The notes under the pieces were generated by a model, which did not search any database, had not been told where the DNA came from, and was given only the letters and a program-made list of their open reading frames with translations. Shown one piece after another: positions 46,964 to 55,693 of a stretch of DNA of 64,000 nucleotides. The stretch is from Bacillus fungorum (GTDB lineage: Bacteria > Bacillota > Bacilli > Bacillales > Bacillaceae_G). Location of the stretch: contig NZ_NWUW01000006.1 of NCBI RefSeq assembly GCF_002746455.1, positions 124,001 through 188,000 on the forward strand, in the 5' to 3' direction. A program made the position numbers and the translations under genes. Each line of letters starts with the position of its first letter. Position 1 is the first letter of the stretch.

Positions 46964-47002
46964 ATGTATCCTCCTTGATGTTAGAAAATCATCTTATATT
47001 AT

Positions 47003-47027
47003 ATATTAAAATATAATATTTTAATAT
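47003..47027. promoter_or_regulatory. 25-bp perfect AT palindrome upstream of the acid phosphatase
   Basis: ATATTAAAATAT, a single A, ATATTTTAATAT: the arms are exact inverse complements. It lies 40 bases before the minus-strand phosphatase gene. Operator function is only suggested by symmetry and position. Confidence 0.4.
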
Positions 47028-47129
47028 GAACATTTGCATATTGTCTTTTGTATATATAGTAGTATGTCCTATATTAGAAAGATGAGTAAAATAATAATAG
47101 TTTTTTGACAAATTTCATTGTCGTAATGA

Positions 47130-47141
47130 CAATTATAATTG
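47130..47141. promoter_or_regulatory. Palindromic operator-like site upstream of the ABC operon
   Basis: CAATTATAATTG is a perfect palindrome flanked by TTGACA/TGACA segments and next to a second symmetric site TTGTC-GTAAT-GACAA (47118-47132). The cluster could bind a regulator for the downstream ABC genes. Remainder of the 46964-47307 gap: nothing else seen. Confidence 0.4.
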
Positions 47142-47307
47142 ACAAAAAGAGGTTTTTTATTTACAATTTTAACTAAATAGAACAAATGATGGATTAATGA
47201 CGATGTTTACATATAAGAGGATGAAGCGTAGAGTGCTATATTTTGTTTAGAATAAACATAGTCTTTGAAAGAGAGTACGAATGATAATAAAGAGGAGGCT
47301 TTATACT

Positions 47308-48192
47308 TTGAGTTTACAAATCCAAAACTTAACGAAACAATTTGGGGAATCAAAAGCAGTTAACAGTTTGCAAATTTCGTTACCAAAAGGTGAAGTACTA
47401 GGGTTACTTGGACGAAATGGTGCAGGAAAAACAACGACAATTAAAATGCTTCTCGGGTTATTAACGCCTAATGAAGGCTCTATTACATGGGATGGAAAAT
47501 CATTTGGGACTAGTGGGGTAACGATTGGGTATTTACCAGAAGAAAGAGGTTTATATACAAAAAGTAGAGTAATAGACCAGTTGCGATATTTTGGTAGATT
47601 AGAAGGAATGACGAAAAAAGAAGTAGATCTTGCTATTGATCACTGGTTAGAGCGATTAGCAATACCGGAATATAAATTTAAAACGGCAGGAGAGCTTTCG
47701 AAAGGGAATCAGCAAAAAATCCAATTAATTGCTGCTCTTCTTCATAATCCAGAACTTCTCATTTTAGATGAACCATTTAGCGGTCTTGATCCAGTTAATG
47801 CTGGGATGTTAGCTAGTATTATTGAGGAACAAGTACAGAGCGGAAAGACAATTATTTTATCAAGTCATCGTATGGAGCAAGTAGAGACTTTTTGCCAACA
47901 TGTATGTATTTTGAAAAAAGGCGAAGCTGTCGTAAAGGGGCAGTTAAGTGATATTAAGAAAGAATACGGTTTCCGTAATTTAACGATTGAAGATACAGAA
48001 GAGAATGAGAAGGGATTAGAATCTATTCATGTATCGTATGAAAAACAACAAGGCCTTCTTTATGTGCAAGTACAAGATGATGCAGAAGCTCTAACGATTT
48101 TACAACAATTGCAAGAACACGGTGTTACCTTACGACAATTTAAAATGTTAGAGCCGACGTTAAACGAAATCTTTGTAGAGAGGGCGAAATAA
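47308..48192 (+). CDS. NatA/YhaQ-like ABC transporter ATP-binding protein
   Basis: The 294-residue ATPase has Walker A GRNGAGKTT, signature LSKGNQQKIQLIAALL, Walker B PELLILDEPFSGLDP and SSHRMEQ. The C-terminal ~75 residues form an extension typical of ABC-2 Na+/drug exporters. TTG 47308 (MSLQIQNLTKQFG) has GAGGAGG upstream; an in-frame ATG at 47281 would overlap it. Followed after 2 bases by the permease. Closest model is B. subtilis YhaQP or NatAB; substrate not known. Confidence 0.88.
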   Translation: MSLQIQNLTKQFGESKAVNSLQISLPKGEVLGLLGRNGAGKTTTIKMLLGLLTPNEGSITWDGKSFGTSGVTIGYLPEERGLYTKSRVIDQLRYFGRLEGMTKKEVDLAIDHWLERLAIPEYKFKTAGELSKGNQQKIQLIAALLHNPELLILDEPFSGLDPVNAGMLASIIEEQVQSGKTIILSSHRMEQVETFCQHVCILKKGEAVVKGQLSDIKKEYGFRNLTIEDTEENEKGLESIHVSYEKQQGLLYVQVQDDAEALTILQQLQEHGVTLRQFKMLEPTLNEIFVERAK

Positions 48193-48194
48193 CG

Positions 48195-49418
48195 ATGCGT
48201 AAATTTTCTCACGTATTTTCATTTTATTTTAGAGAATCATTTTTATCTAAAAAATCATTAATTACGAGCGCGATTTTATTTTTAGTTGTATTTGGGATTT
48301 TTGCATTCAATCATTTTACTTCAAGTAATGATAAAAATAAGGATAAAGATAAAATTGCAGTTGTGACAGAGAGTTCCACATATAAAATACAAAAAGAAGA
48401 GTTAACTAAGTTATTACCATCAGCTAAATTAACAATTGGTTCAAAAGAAGATTTCAATAAATTACATAAACAAGTAGAAGAAGGCGAGTTAGACGGTTTG
48501 TTTCGTGTAACTGAAAAGAATGGAGTTCCAGAAGTCACGTATATGTTTAATGGATTTGCTAGTGAAACAACTTCTACAATTATAGCTAGTTATTTAAAGG
48601 GACAATATATGACGGTAACAGTTGCTAAACATAATGTTTCACCAGAAATTGCACAACAATTACAAACGGACATTTCCGTGAAACAAGAAGCAATAAAAGA
48701 TCGTTCTGCCTCTGCTGGAATTGCATATTTCTTCATATTCGCTTTATATATGTTTATTATTGCGTTCGGAAGCGCAATTGCGATGAATATTGCTTCTGAA
48801 AAAGCTTCTCGCGTTATGGAAGTTATGATTCCGAAAGTAAAACCTCTTACGATGATGTATGCAAAAATTTTAGCGGTTGTTTCAACAGCGCTATTACAAC
48901 TTGGCATATTGGCATGTGGTTATTTAGTTCCTTATTTACTAGGGTGGGTAGATTTAGAAAATGGTTCATTATTTGGCGTAATTGACGTTACAAAGTTAGA
49001 TGCAAAAGTAATCGGTATGTTCCTTATTTATTTTGTTACAGGATATTTCCTGTATGCGATGATGTATGCAGCTGCTGGTGCGGTTGTTTCTAAGACTGAG
49101 GATTTGCAAGGTGTAATGCTACCGGTGTCAATTTTAATAATGGCAGCATTCTTTATAAGTCTTAAATCGTTAGGTGACCCAAATAGTACTATCGTTGTTA
49201 TAAGCTCTTATGTTCCGTTCTTCACCCCGATGGTTACATTCTCACGCTTTGTAGCTGGTGAAGCTGGTATGTTAGAAATTATGATAACATTGGCGGGGCT
49301 TTTAGCGACAATCGGCATATTAAGTGCTGTTACAAGCCGCATTTACGTAAACGGTGTAATGAATTATTCAGATAAAGTGAAATTCAAAGATTTAGCGAAA
49401 TTTATAAAGCGTCAATAA
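48195..49418 (+). CDS. NatB/YhaP-like ABC-2 permease
   Basis: The 407-residue permease has an N-terminal helix (23-42), a large extracytoplasmic loop (~43-180) and about five helices in the C-terminal half (FFIFALYMFIIAFGSAIAMN, ILAVVSTALLQLGILACGYL, and others). The motif NIASEKASRVMEVMIPKVKPLTMMYAKI is typical of the family. It partners the ATPase two bases upstream. Export of Na+ or drugs is the usual guess for this type. Confidence 0.88.
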   Translation: MRKFSHVFSFYFRESFLSKKSLITSAILFLVVFGIFAFNHFTSSNDKNKDKDKIAVVTESSTYKIQKEELTKLLPSAKLTIGSKEDFNKLHKQVEEGELDGLFRVTEKNGVPEVTYMFNGFASETTSTIIASYLKGQYMTVTVAKHNVSPEIAQQLQTDISVKQEAIKDRSASAGIAYFFIFALYMFIIAFGSAIAMNIASEKASRVMEVMIPKVKPLTMMYAKILAVVSTALLQLGILACGYLVPYLLGWVDLENGSLFGVIDVTKLDAKVIGMFLIYFVTGYFLYAMMYAAAGAVVSKTEDLQGVMLPVSILIMAAFFISLKSLGDPNSTIVVISSYVPFFTPMVTFSRFVAGEAGMLEIMITLAGLLATIGILSAVTSRIYVNGVMNYSDKVKFKDLAKFIKRQ

Positions 49419-49425
49419 TGATAGA

Positions 49426-49463
49426 AAAAGCATGATTTCCTATTGAAATTATGCTTTTTCTTT
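49426..49463 (+). terminator. Terminator after the ABC permease
   Basis: AAAAAGCATGATTTC and GAAATTATGCTTTTT pair around CTATT. Confidence 0.8.
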
Positions 49464-49537
49464 ATGTATAAATTAAAAATAGTATATAATAATAAGAGTC
49501 GTCTTTTAATAGAATGAATAAAAAGGAGGGTGTGCAG

Positions 49538-49969
49538 ATGGGGATTAGTAGTCGTTTTACAGTAGGTGTTCATATGCTGACATTACTTGCGATAGATCGA
49601 AACTCTCGCTGTACCTCTGAATGGATTGCCGGTAGTGTGAATACAAATCCAGTTGTGATTCGTCGCATTACAGGAATGTTGAAGAGAGCAGGACTTGTTG
49701 ATGTACAAGCTGGTAAAGGTGGTACGACACTTGCTCGTGATTTAGAAGAAATTACATTACTTGATGTATATAAAGCAGTGGAAGTTGTAGAAGAAGGACA
49801 GCTATTTTCCTTCCATGAAAATCCCAACATTGAATGTCCAGTAGGAGCTAATATTCAATCAGTATTAGAAATTATTTTAATGCAAGCGCAAGAAGCGATG
49901 GAAAACGTACTTGCAAATGTAACGGTAGATCAATTAGTTACAAACTTAAAGTCTAAAATGAAAGAGTAA
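49538..49969 (+). CDS. Rrf2 family transcriptional regulator
   Basis: A 143-residue Rrf2-type winged-helix regulator: SSRFTVGVHMLTLLAIDRNSR, SEWIAGSVNTNPVVIRRITGML and GLVDVQAGKGGTTLARD. A single Cys in NPNIECPVG could be a redox sensor or lack Fe-S function (the usual CX8CX7C cluster is not present). ATG 49538 has AAAAGGAGGGTG about 8 nt upstream. Monocistronic; target genes unknown. It resembles YwnA of B. subtilis. Confidence 0.88.
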   Translation: MGISSRFTVGVHMLTLLAIDRNSRCTSEWIAGSVNTNPVVIRRITGMLKRAGLVDVQAGKGGTTLARDLEEITLLDVYKAVEVVEEGQLFSFHENPNIECPVGANIQSVLEIILMQAQEAMENVLANVTVDQLVTNLKSKMKE

Positions 49970-50010
49970 AAAAGCGAGCATCCTCATAATGAGGGCTCGC
50001 CTTTTTTTAT
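49969..50010. terminator. Terminator between the Rrf2 regulator and the aquaporin
   Basis: GCGAGC-ATC-CTCA and TGAGGGCTCGC form a stem with A and T tracts at each side. Confidence 0.85.
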
Positions 50011-50028
50011 TCAGAAATATTGAAAAAT

Positions 50029-50694
50029 CTATTTTTCAGTATTTAAAATGAATTTACCAACAATAGCTGCTACGATACCACCAAGAATTGGTGCAACGAT
50101 GAATACCCATAGTTGAGAAAGGGCTTCTCCGCCAGCGAATAAAGCTGGTGCGATACTACGAGCTGGGTTAACAGATGTTCCGGTTAACGGAATTCCTAAT
50201 AAGTGAACTAATACTAATGTGAAACCAATTACTAATCCTGCTAAAGAAGAACTTCCTTTTTTACCTGTTACAGCAACGATAACTAAAATGAATACGAAAG
50301 TTAAAATAAATTCAACTAAAAATGCTCCAGATAAACCAAGAGTTCCAAAACCATTTTGTCCTAAATTATCTAAAGGTGTTTTAGCAGATTTTAAAATTGT
50401 CACTAACGTTGCAGTTCCTAATAAACCACCTAAAATTTGAGCTAATACATAATAACAAAGTTCCATAGCGTTCATTCTTTTGTTGATGAACATAGCTACT
50501 GATACTGCTGGGTTAATGTGACATCCAGAAATTGTTCCGATGCTATATGCCATAGCCACGATAGATAGACCGAAAGCCATAGCGATTCCCAACGTTCCAA
50601 TTCCTTCAATTCCGCCGCCAATGACAGCTACTCCAGTTCCGAATAATACAAGTACAAATGTACCAATAAATTCAGCGATTGCTTTTTTTAACAT
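50029..50694 (-). CDS. aqpZ: Aquaporin Z-type MIP channel
   Basis: The 221-residue MIP-family channel has six membrane helices and both half-helix motifs, SGCHINPAVSVAM and GTSVNPARSIAPALF. The spacing and GTFVLVLFGTGVAV opening are typical of water-selective AqpZ rather than the larger GlpF; the selectivity is inferred. AGGAGGTAAATT precedes the start on the minus strand. Monocistronic. Confidence 0.92.
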   Translation of the reverse strand: MLKKAIAEFIGTFVLVLFGTGVAVIGGGIEGIGTLGIAMAFGLSIVAMAYSIGTISGCHINPAVSVAMFINKRMNAMELCYYVLAQILGGLLGTATLVTILKSAKTPLDNLGQNGFGTLGLSGAFLVEFILTFVFILVIVAVTGKKGSSSLAGLVIGFTLVLVHLLGIPLTGTSVNPARSIAPALFAGGEALSQLWVFIVAPILGGIVAAIVGKFILNTEK

Positions 50695-50795
50695 AATTTA
50701 CCTCCTAATGTTGCGCATGAAACGTATTATAACATAGGTTTTAGTATGAACAACTAATGAAATACTATTCTGATAAGGAGAAATAGGGGGGACAA

Positions 50796-50843
50796 TAAAA
50801 AAAGAGTATGGTTCTTTGTTATAGAACCATACTCTTTTTTATG
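50796..50843. terminator. Terminator after the DMT transporter
   Basis: AAAAAGAGTATGGTTCT and AGAACCATACTCTTTTT pair around TTGTTAT. It lies between the minus-strand DMT gene and the upstream region of the aquaporin. Confidence 0.88.
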
Positions 50844-51804
50844 CTGTTTTTTTCTGTTTAACGACTGGAACAGAACGGTTTAAAATGCTATTTGCAACCA
50901 TTCCTAACATAATAATAATCATTCCAAATAGGGAAAGACCACCAGGGAATGAACCATTCAAGAAAACAATTTCGCCAAGTACGGTAAAGACCATCGTTCC
51001 AGCTTGCGTTGCTTCAACAGCTCCAAGTAGAGAAAGATTGTCTTTTGCTAAGTCAGTAGCGAAGAAAAATGTCATCGTCGCAATAACTCCAGAACATAAT
51101 GCTAATAAAAATCCTTGCAGCATTTGACTTGATGTTGGAATACCTGTAGTAGAAAATCCGTATATCCCAAGTAAAATTGTAATAGGGAGACTTCCAATCG
51201 CCATTCCTAATACGCGTTGGAACGTATCGAGACGTCCGCCAACAAGTTCCATCATTTTCCGATTGCCGAACGGATATAAGAAAGCAGCTAACACAACAGG
51301 TAAAAAGCCTGAAATGAACTGAGTTATTGTAATGTGGCCCGCGGCAGTTGCTTGCATACAAATTACACCAAGTAAAATAAATAATGCAACGTATAAGCTG
51401 CGAAGTGGAATTTTTCCGCGTACAAGTTCTGTTCCTGATTTCGTCTCTATTTTAACGAAAAATAGTGGTGATAAAAGTAAACCTGCTAATATCGTAACTT
51501 GCCAAGTTCCAGCAACGAGCCAAGCGGGAGAAAAGACAGCTGCAAAACTTAATAAAGAATAGAAACCAATACCAGCAACAGAACCCCACCCGATCCATGC
51601 CAATGGATGTTTCTTTAACTCTTCCCATAACCCGTTAAAGTTTTTGCGAAATAAAACGATAAGGAATAAAATAGGGAGAGCAAATAAAAAACGGAAGGAA
51701 GCTGTCCAAGCCCAGCTCGTTCCAGATATATTCATCGCTCGATTAATAATAAAGGTTGCAGAAAAAAAGGCTGATGATAAAAGGCCTAATAAAATTGCGC
51801 GCAT
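50839..51804 (-). CDS. Multidrug resistance efflux transporter (DMT superfamily, EmrE-like)
   Basis: The 321-residue protein has ten predicted helices beginning MRAILLGLLSSAFFSATFII. The sequence belongs to the multidrug resistance efflux transporter group (TAAGHITITQFISGFLPVVLAAFLYPFGNRKMMELVGGR). ATG 51804 is chosen because AAAGGAG lies 11 nt before it; the in-frame GTG at 51816 overlaps that site. It is divergent from a cupin-type XRE regulator, which probably controls it. Substrate unknown. Confidence 0.88.
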   Translation of the reverse strand: MRAILLGLLSSAFFSATFIINRAMNISGTSWAWTASFRFLFALPILFLIVLFRKNFNGLWEELKKHPLAWIGWGSVAGIGFYSLLSFAAVFSPAWLVAGTWQVTILAGLLLSPLFFVKIETKSGTELVRGKIPLRSLYVALFILLGVICMQATAAGHITITQFISGFLPVVLAAFLYPFGNRKMMELVGGRLDTFQRVLGMAIGSLPITILLGIYGFSTTGIPTSSQMLQGFLLALCSGVIATMTFFFATDLAKDNLSLLGAVEATQAGTMVFTVLGEIVFLNGSFPGGLSLFGMIIIMLGMVANSILNRSVPVVKQKKTA

Positions 51805-51904
51805 GAAGTATAGCACTCCTTTCGAAATTTAACAATTATGTATAGTATAATATACTTTATTGTTATGAAAGTAAACTATTTTATGTTTTAAGGTGGTTTT
51901 ATAG

Positions 51905-52477
51905 ATGAAAGAACATGAAGATATGCAAACGAAAGAGGTCATTCACCAAGTAGGTCAGCTATTAAGACAAATTCGAAATGAACAAAAATTAAGTTTAGAA
52001 GAATTAGCCCAAAAAACAGGAGTTAGTAAATTAACGTTAGGAAAGATTGAAAGAGGCGAAACGAATCCGACGTTAGCCGTCATTTGGAAAATAACGAAAG
52101 GATTATCAATTCCTTTATCGAGATTGATGGTTGTTGGAGAACCTGTAGCTGTTGCGCGCTGCGGAGAGGGATTTGCAGTAGATGTAGGACAAGCATGGCA
52201 TTTAGAAACGATGTTCCGTTATACGAAAGAAACGGGGATGGAAATGCATCGTGCTTGTTTACGATCAAATAGTATATATGAACCAGAAGCTCATCATGAA
52301 GGTGCTATTGAACTTGTAACGGTAATGAAAGGGAAAGTATCGATTCAAGTAGAAAGCGATGTATACGAATTAAATGAGTTTGACTCCATTCAATTTGAAG
52401 CGAATAAGAAACATAGTTATAAAAATGAAGAAGATGAAGTGGCAGTATTACATTTAACGATGAAATACTCTTCATGA
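51905..52477 (+). CDS. XRE-family regulator with C-terminal cupin domain
   Basis: The 190-residue regulator has an N-terminal HTH (LLRQIRNEQKLSLEELAQKT, then SKLTLGKIERGETNPTLAVI) and a C-terminal cupin domain (HHEGAIELVTVMKGKVSIQVESDVYELNEFDSIQFEANKKHSYKN). Its ATG is preceded by AAGGTGG and it starts 100 bp from the divergent DMT transporter gene, so local control of that exporter is likely. Cupin part probably binds a small ligand. Terminator follows. Confidence 0.9.
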   Translation: MKEHEDMQTKEVIHQVGQLLRQIRNEQKLSLEELAQKTGVSKLTLGKIERGETNPTLAVIWKITKGLSIPLSRLMVVGEPVAVARCGEGFAVDVGQAWHLETMFRYTKETGMEMHRACLRSNSIYEPEAHHEGAIELVTVMKGKVSIQVESDVYELNEFDSIQFEANKKHSYKNEEDEVAVLHLTMKYSS

Positions 52478-52516
52478 AAAAATCACCTATAGAATTCTAT
52501 AGGTGATTTTTTATAT
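52478..52516 (+). terminator. Terminator after the XRE-cupin regulator
   Basis: AAAAAATCACCTATAGAA and TTCTATAGGTGATTTTTT pair perfectly. Confidence 0.9.
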
Positions 52517-52542
52517 TTTGATTAAGTATATGCATGATGCCG

Positions 52543-52728
52543 CTAGTACGAACGAGGCATAAGTAATAAACAAATAAAATAAACTAAAAACCCCGTCCCA
52601 AAACATAAAACAGCAATGACCCAAAGTATGCGAATGAGAGTAGAGCTAATATCAAAATATTCTCCTAAACCACCGCATATACCAAATAGCATTTTATCAG
52701 TTTCGGATTTGTATAATCTTTTTGACAT
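52543..52728 (-). CDS. PspC domain protein, 61 residues
   Basis: A minimal PspC-type membrane protein: MSKRLYKSETDKMLFGICGG followed by a hydrophobic helix (ILWVIAVLCFGTGFLVYFICLL). PspC proteins take part in envelope-stress response; this short version keeps only the core domain. ATG 52728 has AAGGAGTGG upstream; the GTG at 52740 overlaps that site. Monocistronic and unlinked to pspA here. Confidence 0.88.
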   Translation of the reverse strand: MSKRLYKSETDKMLFGICGGLGEYFDISSTLIRILWVIAVLCFGTGFLVYFICLLLMPRSY

Positions 52729-52915
52729 CTTCCAATCCACTCCTTTTTATATCAAGCTATATACTTCTATTCTATATGGAAATTTATGAGAAGACTATGA
52801 GGTTGTATGACATTTTTTTTTTGGAACGACTGTATTAATTATCTTAATTTTCAGTTTATATTAAAATTATAGTAAGTGGTATAAGGTGATTTTTAATAAA
52901 GGGTGGGAAATAAAG

Positions 52916-53803
52916 ATGACAGTATATTGGTTAACGAACGTAATGATTGAATTAGGATATATATATGAAGAAGGGGGAATTTTCAAAACAGAAACAGGGT
53001 TATGTAGTTTACTCATTGAAGATGGACGAATTAAAAAAATTACAGCGGGGGCTGCTCAAGAGGAAGGGATACTCATTCTTGATGCCAATCGCTTATTAAT
53101 TTTGCCCGCTTTTGAAGAGATGCATATTCACATTGATAAAACCTATTATAGTGGCCCTTGGAAAGCTTGCATGCCAGCAGAAAGTATTTTTACACGCTTT
53201 AATGAGGAAAAAAAGATTTTGCCAAAGCAATTAGCAACTGCTCAAGATAGGGCGGAAAGTATGCTAGAATTATTGCTTCGAAATGGTGCGACGAATATAA
53301 GAACGCATTGTAATGTTGATCCGATTATTGGACTTGGCGGTGTTACGAATAAAGAAGGTGAAGAAGTGGCGGAAAGACTAGCTGCTTTAAACATTGATAT
53401 CACTTCAACGGTGCCAATAGGGAAACAAGTAATCCCAATTCCGTTATTAGATAAAAAAGGTGTGAAAGTTTCATTAGGAAATGATAGTATTACAGATCAT
53501 TGGTCGCCGTTTGGAACGGGTGATATGCTGCAAAAGGCAAATCGATTGGCGGAACGTTTTGGGTGGAGTGATGAAAGGTCTTTAGGAAAAGCACTTCGCT
53601 TTATTACGGGTGGAAAAGAGACGTTAAACAATGAAGGGAAACGAGCATGGCCGAATGTAGGAGATGAAGCAAGTTTTGTTTTGACAAATGCAACATGTAC
53701 TGCTGAAGCGGTAGCGCGTCAAACAGAGAAGCATTTAGTCGTGCATAAAGGAAATATTGTTGTTGGAAGTTTAAAAGAGGTGAAATTAAATAATCTTGTG
53801 TAA
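52916..53803 (+). pseudogene. Amidohydrolase/cytosine deaminase-like protein with an internal deletion
   Basis: The ORF encodes 295 residues, versus about 400 usual for this family. The N-terminal part has [20 protein letters not shown] (the first metal-binding His-x-His), [14 protein letters not shown], then jumps to [20 protein letters not shown] and continues [23 protein letters not shown], with the late Asp. The central 105-115 residues that carry the HLHD and SHAF metal/catalytic sites seem missing in frame. ATG 52916 has AAAGGGTGGG upstream. The product is probably inactive. An NCS2 permease follows. Confidence 0.75.
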
Positions 53804-53823
53804 AGGAATCGTTTAAATGTTTT

Positions 53824-53863
53824 GAGAGGGTTCTAATTGTGAGTGTAGAACCCTTCTTTTTTA
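53824..53863 (+). terminator. Terminator after the amidohydrolase remnant
   Basis: GAGGGTTCTA and TAGAACCCTTC form a stem with loop ATTGTGAGTG, followed by TTTTTT. Confidence 0.8.
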
Positions 53864-53909
53864 TGCTTACAATATATTTCTTATAGGGAAGCTAGGAGGG
53901 ATGGAAAAT

Positions 53910-55196
53910 TTGGACAATCAACATAATCAAAATCATATTATGGGAACTTTGCAATGGTTTATATTTTTATTAGCGAATTCAATCGCACTACCAATTGTCG
54001 TTGGCGGATTATTTCATCTTACGACGGAAGAAATATTTTATTTAATGCAGCGTACGTTTTTTGTAGTTGGTATATCTTCTTTTTTACAAGGGTGGCTTGG
54101 ACATAGACTGCCAATTGCGGATGGGCCGGCTGGATCTTGGGTTGGAGTATTTACCGTACTTGCTTATGCAACTGTCGGGCAAGATCAATTACATAGTACA
54201 TTGCAAATTTTAGAATTAGGAATGACAATTTCCGGTGTTATTTTAATAGGATTAGGAGTAACTGGTTTTATCGTACGTATTTTATTTTTATTTACGCCGC
54301 TTGTGACAGGGACGTTTTTACTTTTATTATGTTTACAATTAAGCGGTGTATTTCTAAAAGGAATGCTAGGAATTACAGCTACTGTTTCTCAAATTGATGG
54401 ATTTACAGCATTAATTGCGTTTAGTATATTTCTGTTCGTTATTATACTATCTAATTTTGGAAAAGGTTTTGTCAAAAGTTATGCGGTTTTAATAGGATTA
54501 ATTAGTGGGTGGATTCTTTTTCTAATTGCAGGAAAAGTGACGATTCCATCTCAAGTAACTCATTTTGTGCAATTTCCACAAATATTTGCTTGGGGACTTC
54601 CGAAATGGAATACAGGTATGGCTGTATCAAGTTTCGTTATGGTATGTATTTTAGTTTCAAATACAGTGGCAGCTATTATAGCAATTAATCAAGCCACTAT
54701 TCAAAAAGCGACTATTGAACAGAAACAGTTGAAGGGTGGTACGTGGGTTGGAGGGGTTTCGCATATCATTTCTTCTGTATTTTCAACTGTAGGTGTCGTG
54801 CCGTTACCAGCAACGGCAGGGTTTATACGTTTAACGAAACAAAAATATATACGCTCGTTCTTACTAGCATGTATGTTACTAGTCGTAATGTCGCTGTTTC
54901 CAAGTATTATTCGTTATTTAGCATCTTTACCGTCCGCTGTTGCATCTGCGGTTTTAATGGCTTCTTTCGTACAGCTAATTGGAATTGGATTAAATAATAT
55001 AAAACAAGTGGAGCTTAATGAAAGGAATGTAACAATTTTAGGCGTTGCAGTATTATTTGGCAGCGGTGTTATGTTTTTGCCGTCTGGAGCACTCCAGTCC
55101 TTACCGTCTGTTATGCAATATATATTCGGAAATGGTTTATTCGTAGGTACAGTTGTCAGCATATTACTAGAACAAATATGGCGTACAGAAAAGTGA
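53910..55196 (+). CDS. NCS2-family nucleobase permease
   Basis: A 428-residue uracil/xanthine-type permease with about 12-14 helices. Family markers are GSWVGVFTVLAYA, QGWLGHRLPIADGPAG and the substrate-site region GGTWVGGVSHIISSVFSTVGVVPLPATAGF. TTG 53910 (MDNQHNQNHIMGTL) is preferred because AGGAGGG is adjacent to the ATG at 53901. The upstream deaminase-like gene suggests a nucleobase substrate, but that enzyme is broken. Position in the family near YbbY-like proteins is tentative. Confidence 0.85.
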   Translation: MDNQHNQNHIMGTLQWFIFLLANSIALPIVVGGLFHLTTEEIFYLMQRTFFVVGISSFLQGWLGHRLPIADGPAGSWVGVFTVLAYATVGQDQLHSTLQILELGMTISGVILIGLGVTGFIVRILFLFTPLVTGTFLLLLCLQLSGVFLKGMLGITATVSQIDGFTALIAFSIFLFVIILSNFGKGFVKSYAVLIGLISGWILFLIAGKVTIPSQVTHFVQFPQIFAWGLPKWNTGMAVSSFVMVCILVSNTVAAIIAINQATIQKATIEQKQLKGGTWVGGVSHIISSVFSTVGVVPLPATAGFIRLTKQKYIRSFLLACMLLVVMSLFPSIIRYLASLPSAVASAVLMASFVQLIGIGLNNIKQVELNERNVTILGVAVLFGSGVMFLPSGALQSLPSVMQYIFGNGLFVGTVVSILLEQIWRTEK

Positions 55197-55285
55197 GTGG
55201 ATACAAAGAGTGTACGCACTGTATAAAAGTCTAAAATAACATGTGAAATAAAGCCCATTTTCATTCACCACCCGCACATTTCGTT

Positions 55286-55294
55286 CATACAATA
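55286..55294 (+). promoter_or_regulatory. Sigma-K type -10 upstream of gerE
   Basis: CATACAATA fits the sigma-K -10 consensus CATANNNTA, about 70 bases before gerE. AC dinucleotides upstream at 15-17 nt could supply the -35. GerE in B. subtilis is made late in the mother cell under sigma-K. Confidence 0.55.
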
Positions 55295-55361
55295 TCTTGA
55301 CTAAATAAACACCCAACTTACACATACACGGCTCTGGCTTAAGCAAGGAGGGTTATACCAG

Positions 55362-55586
55362 TTGAAGGAAAAAGCGTATCAATCTAAACCGTTACTCACA
55401 AAGAGAGAGAGAGAAGTATTTGAATTGCTGGTTCAAGATAAAACAACGAAGGAAATTGCAGGTGAACTTTTTATCAGTGAAAAAACAGTACGTAATCACA
55501 TCTCAAACGCAATGCAAAAGCTAGGAGTTAAAGGACGTTCACAAGCAGTTGTTGAGCTTCTTCGCATGGGAGAGCTCGAACTATAA
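55362..55586 (+). CDS. gerE: Spore coat regulator GerE
   Basis: A 74-residue LuxR-type HTH protein with [63 protein letters not shown], essentially identical to B. subtilis GerE. It activates and represses spore coat genes in the late mother cell. TTG 55362 is preceded by AAGGAGGG. Location is that of gerE in B. subtilis. Terminator follows. Confidence 0.97.
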   Translation: MKEKAYQSKPLLTKREREVFELLVQDKTTKEIAGELFISEKTVRNHISNAMQKLGVKGRSQAVVELLRMGELEL

Positions 55587-55627
55587 AAAGAAAGCCGACT
55601 TTTATATGAAGAGTCGGCTATTTTTCT
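55587..55627 (+). terminator. Terminator after gerE
   Basis: AAAGCCGACT and AGTCGGCTATTTTT form a stem around the loop, just after the stop. Confidence 0.85.
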
Positions 55628-55693
55628 GTCTGTTTCATGTTCTGTATGAATGATAAGAACACTCCATACATAAATAGGTAGTAAGGAAGGGAT

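Noticed and set aside
45998-47300. CRISPR array
   Set aside because: No regularly spaced repeats with unique spacers here or elsewhere; tandem repeats in the window are all coding.
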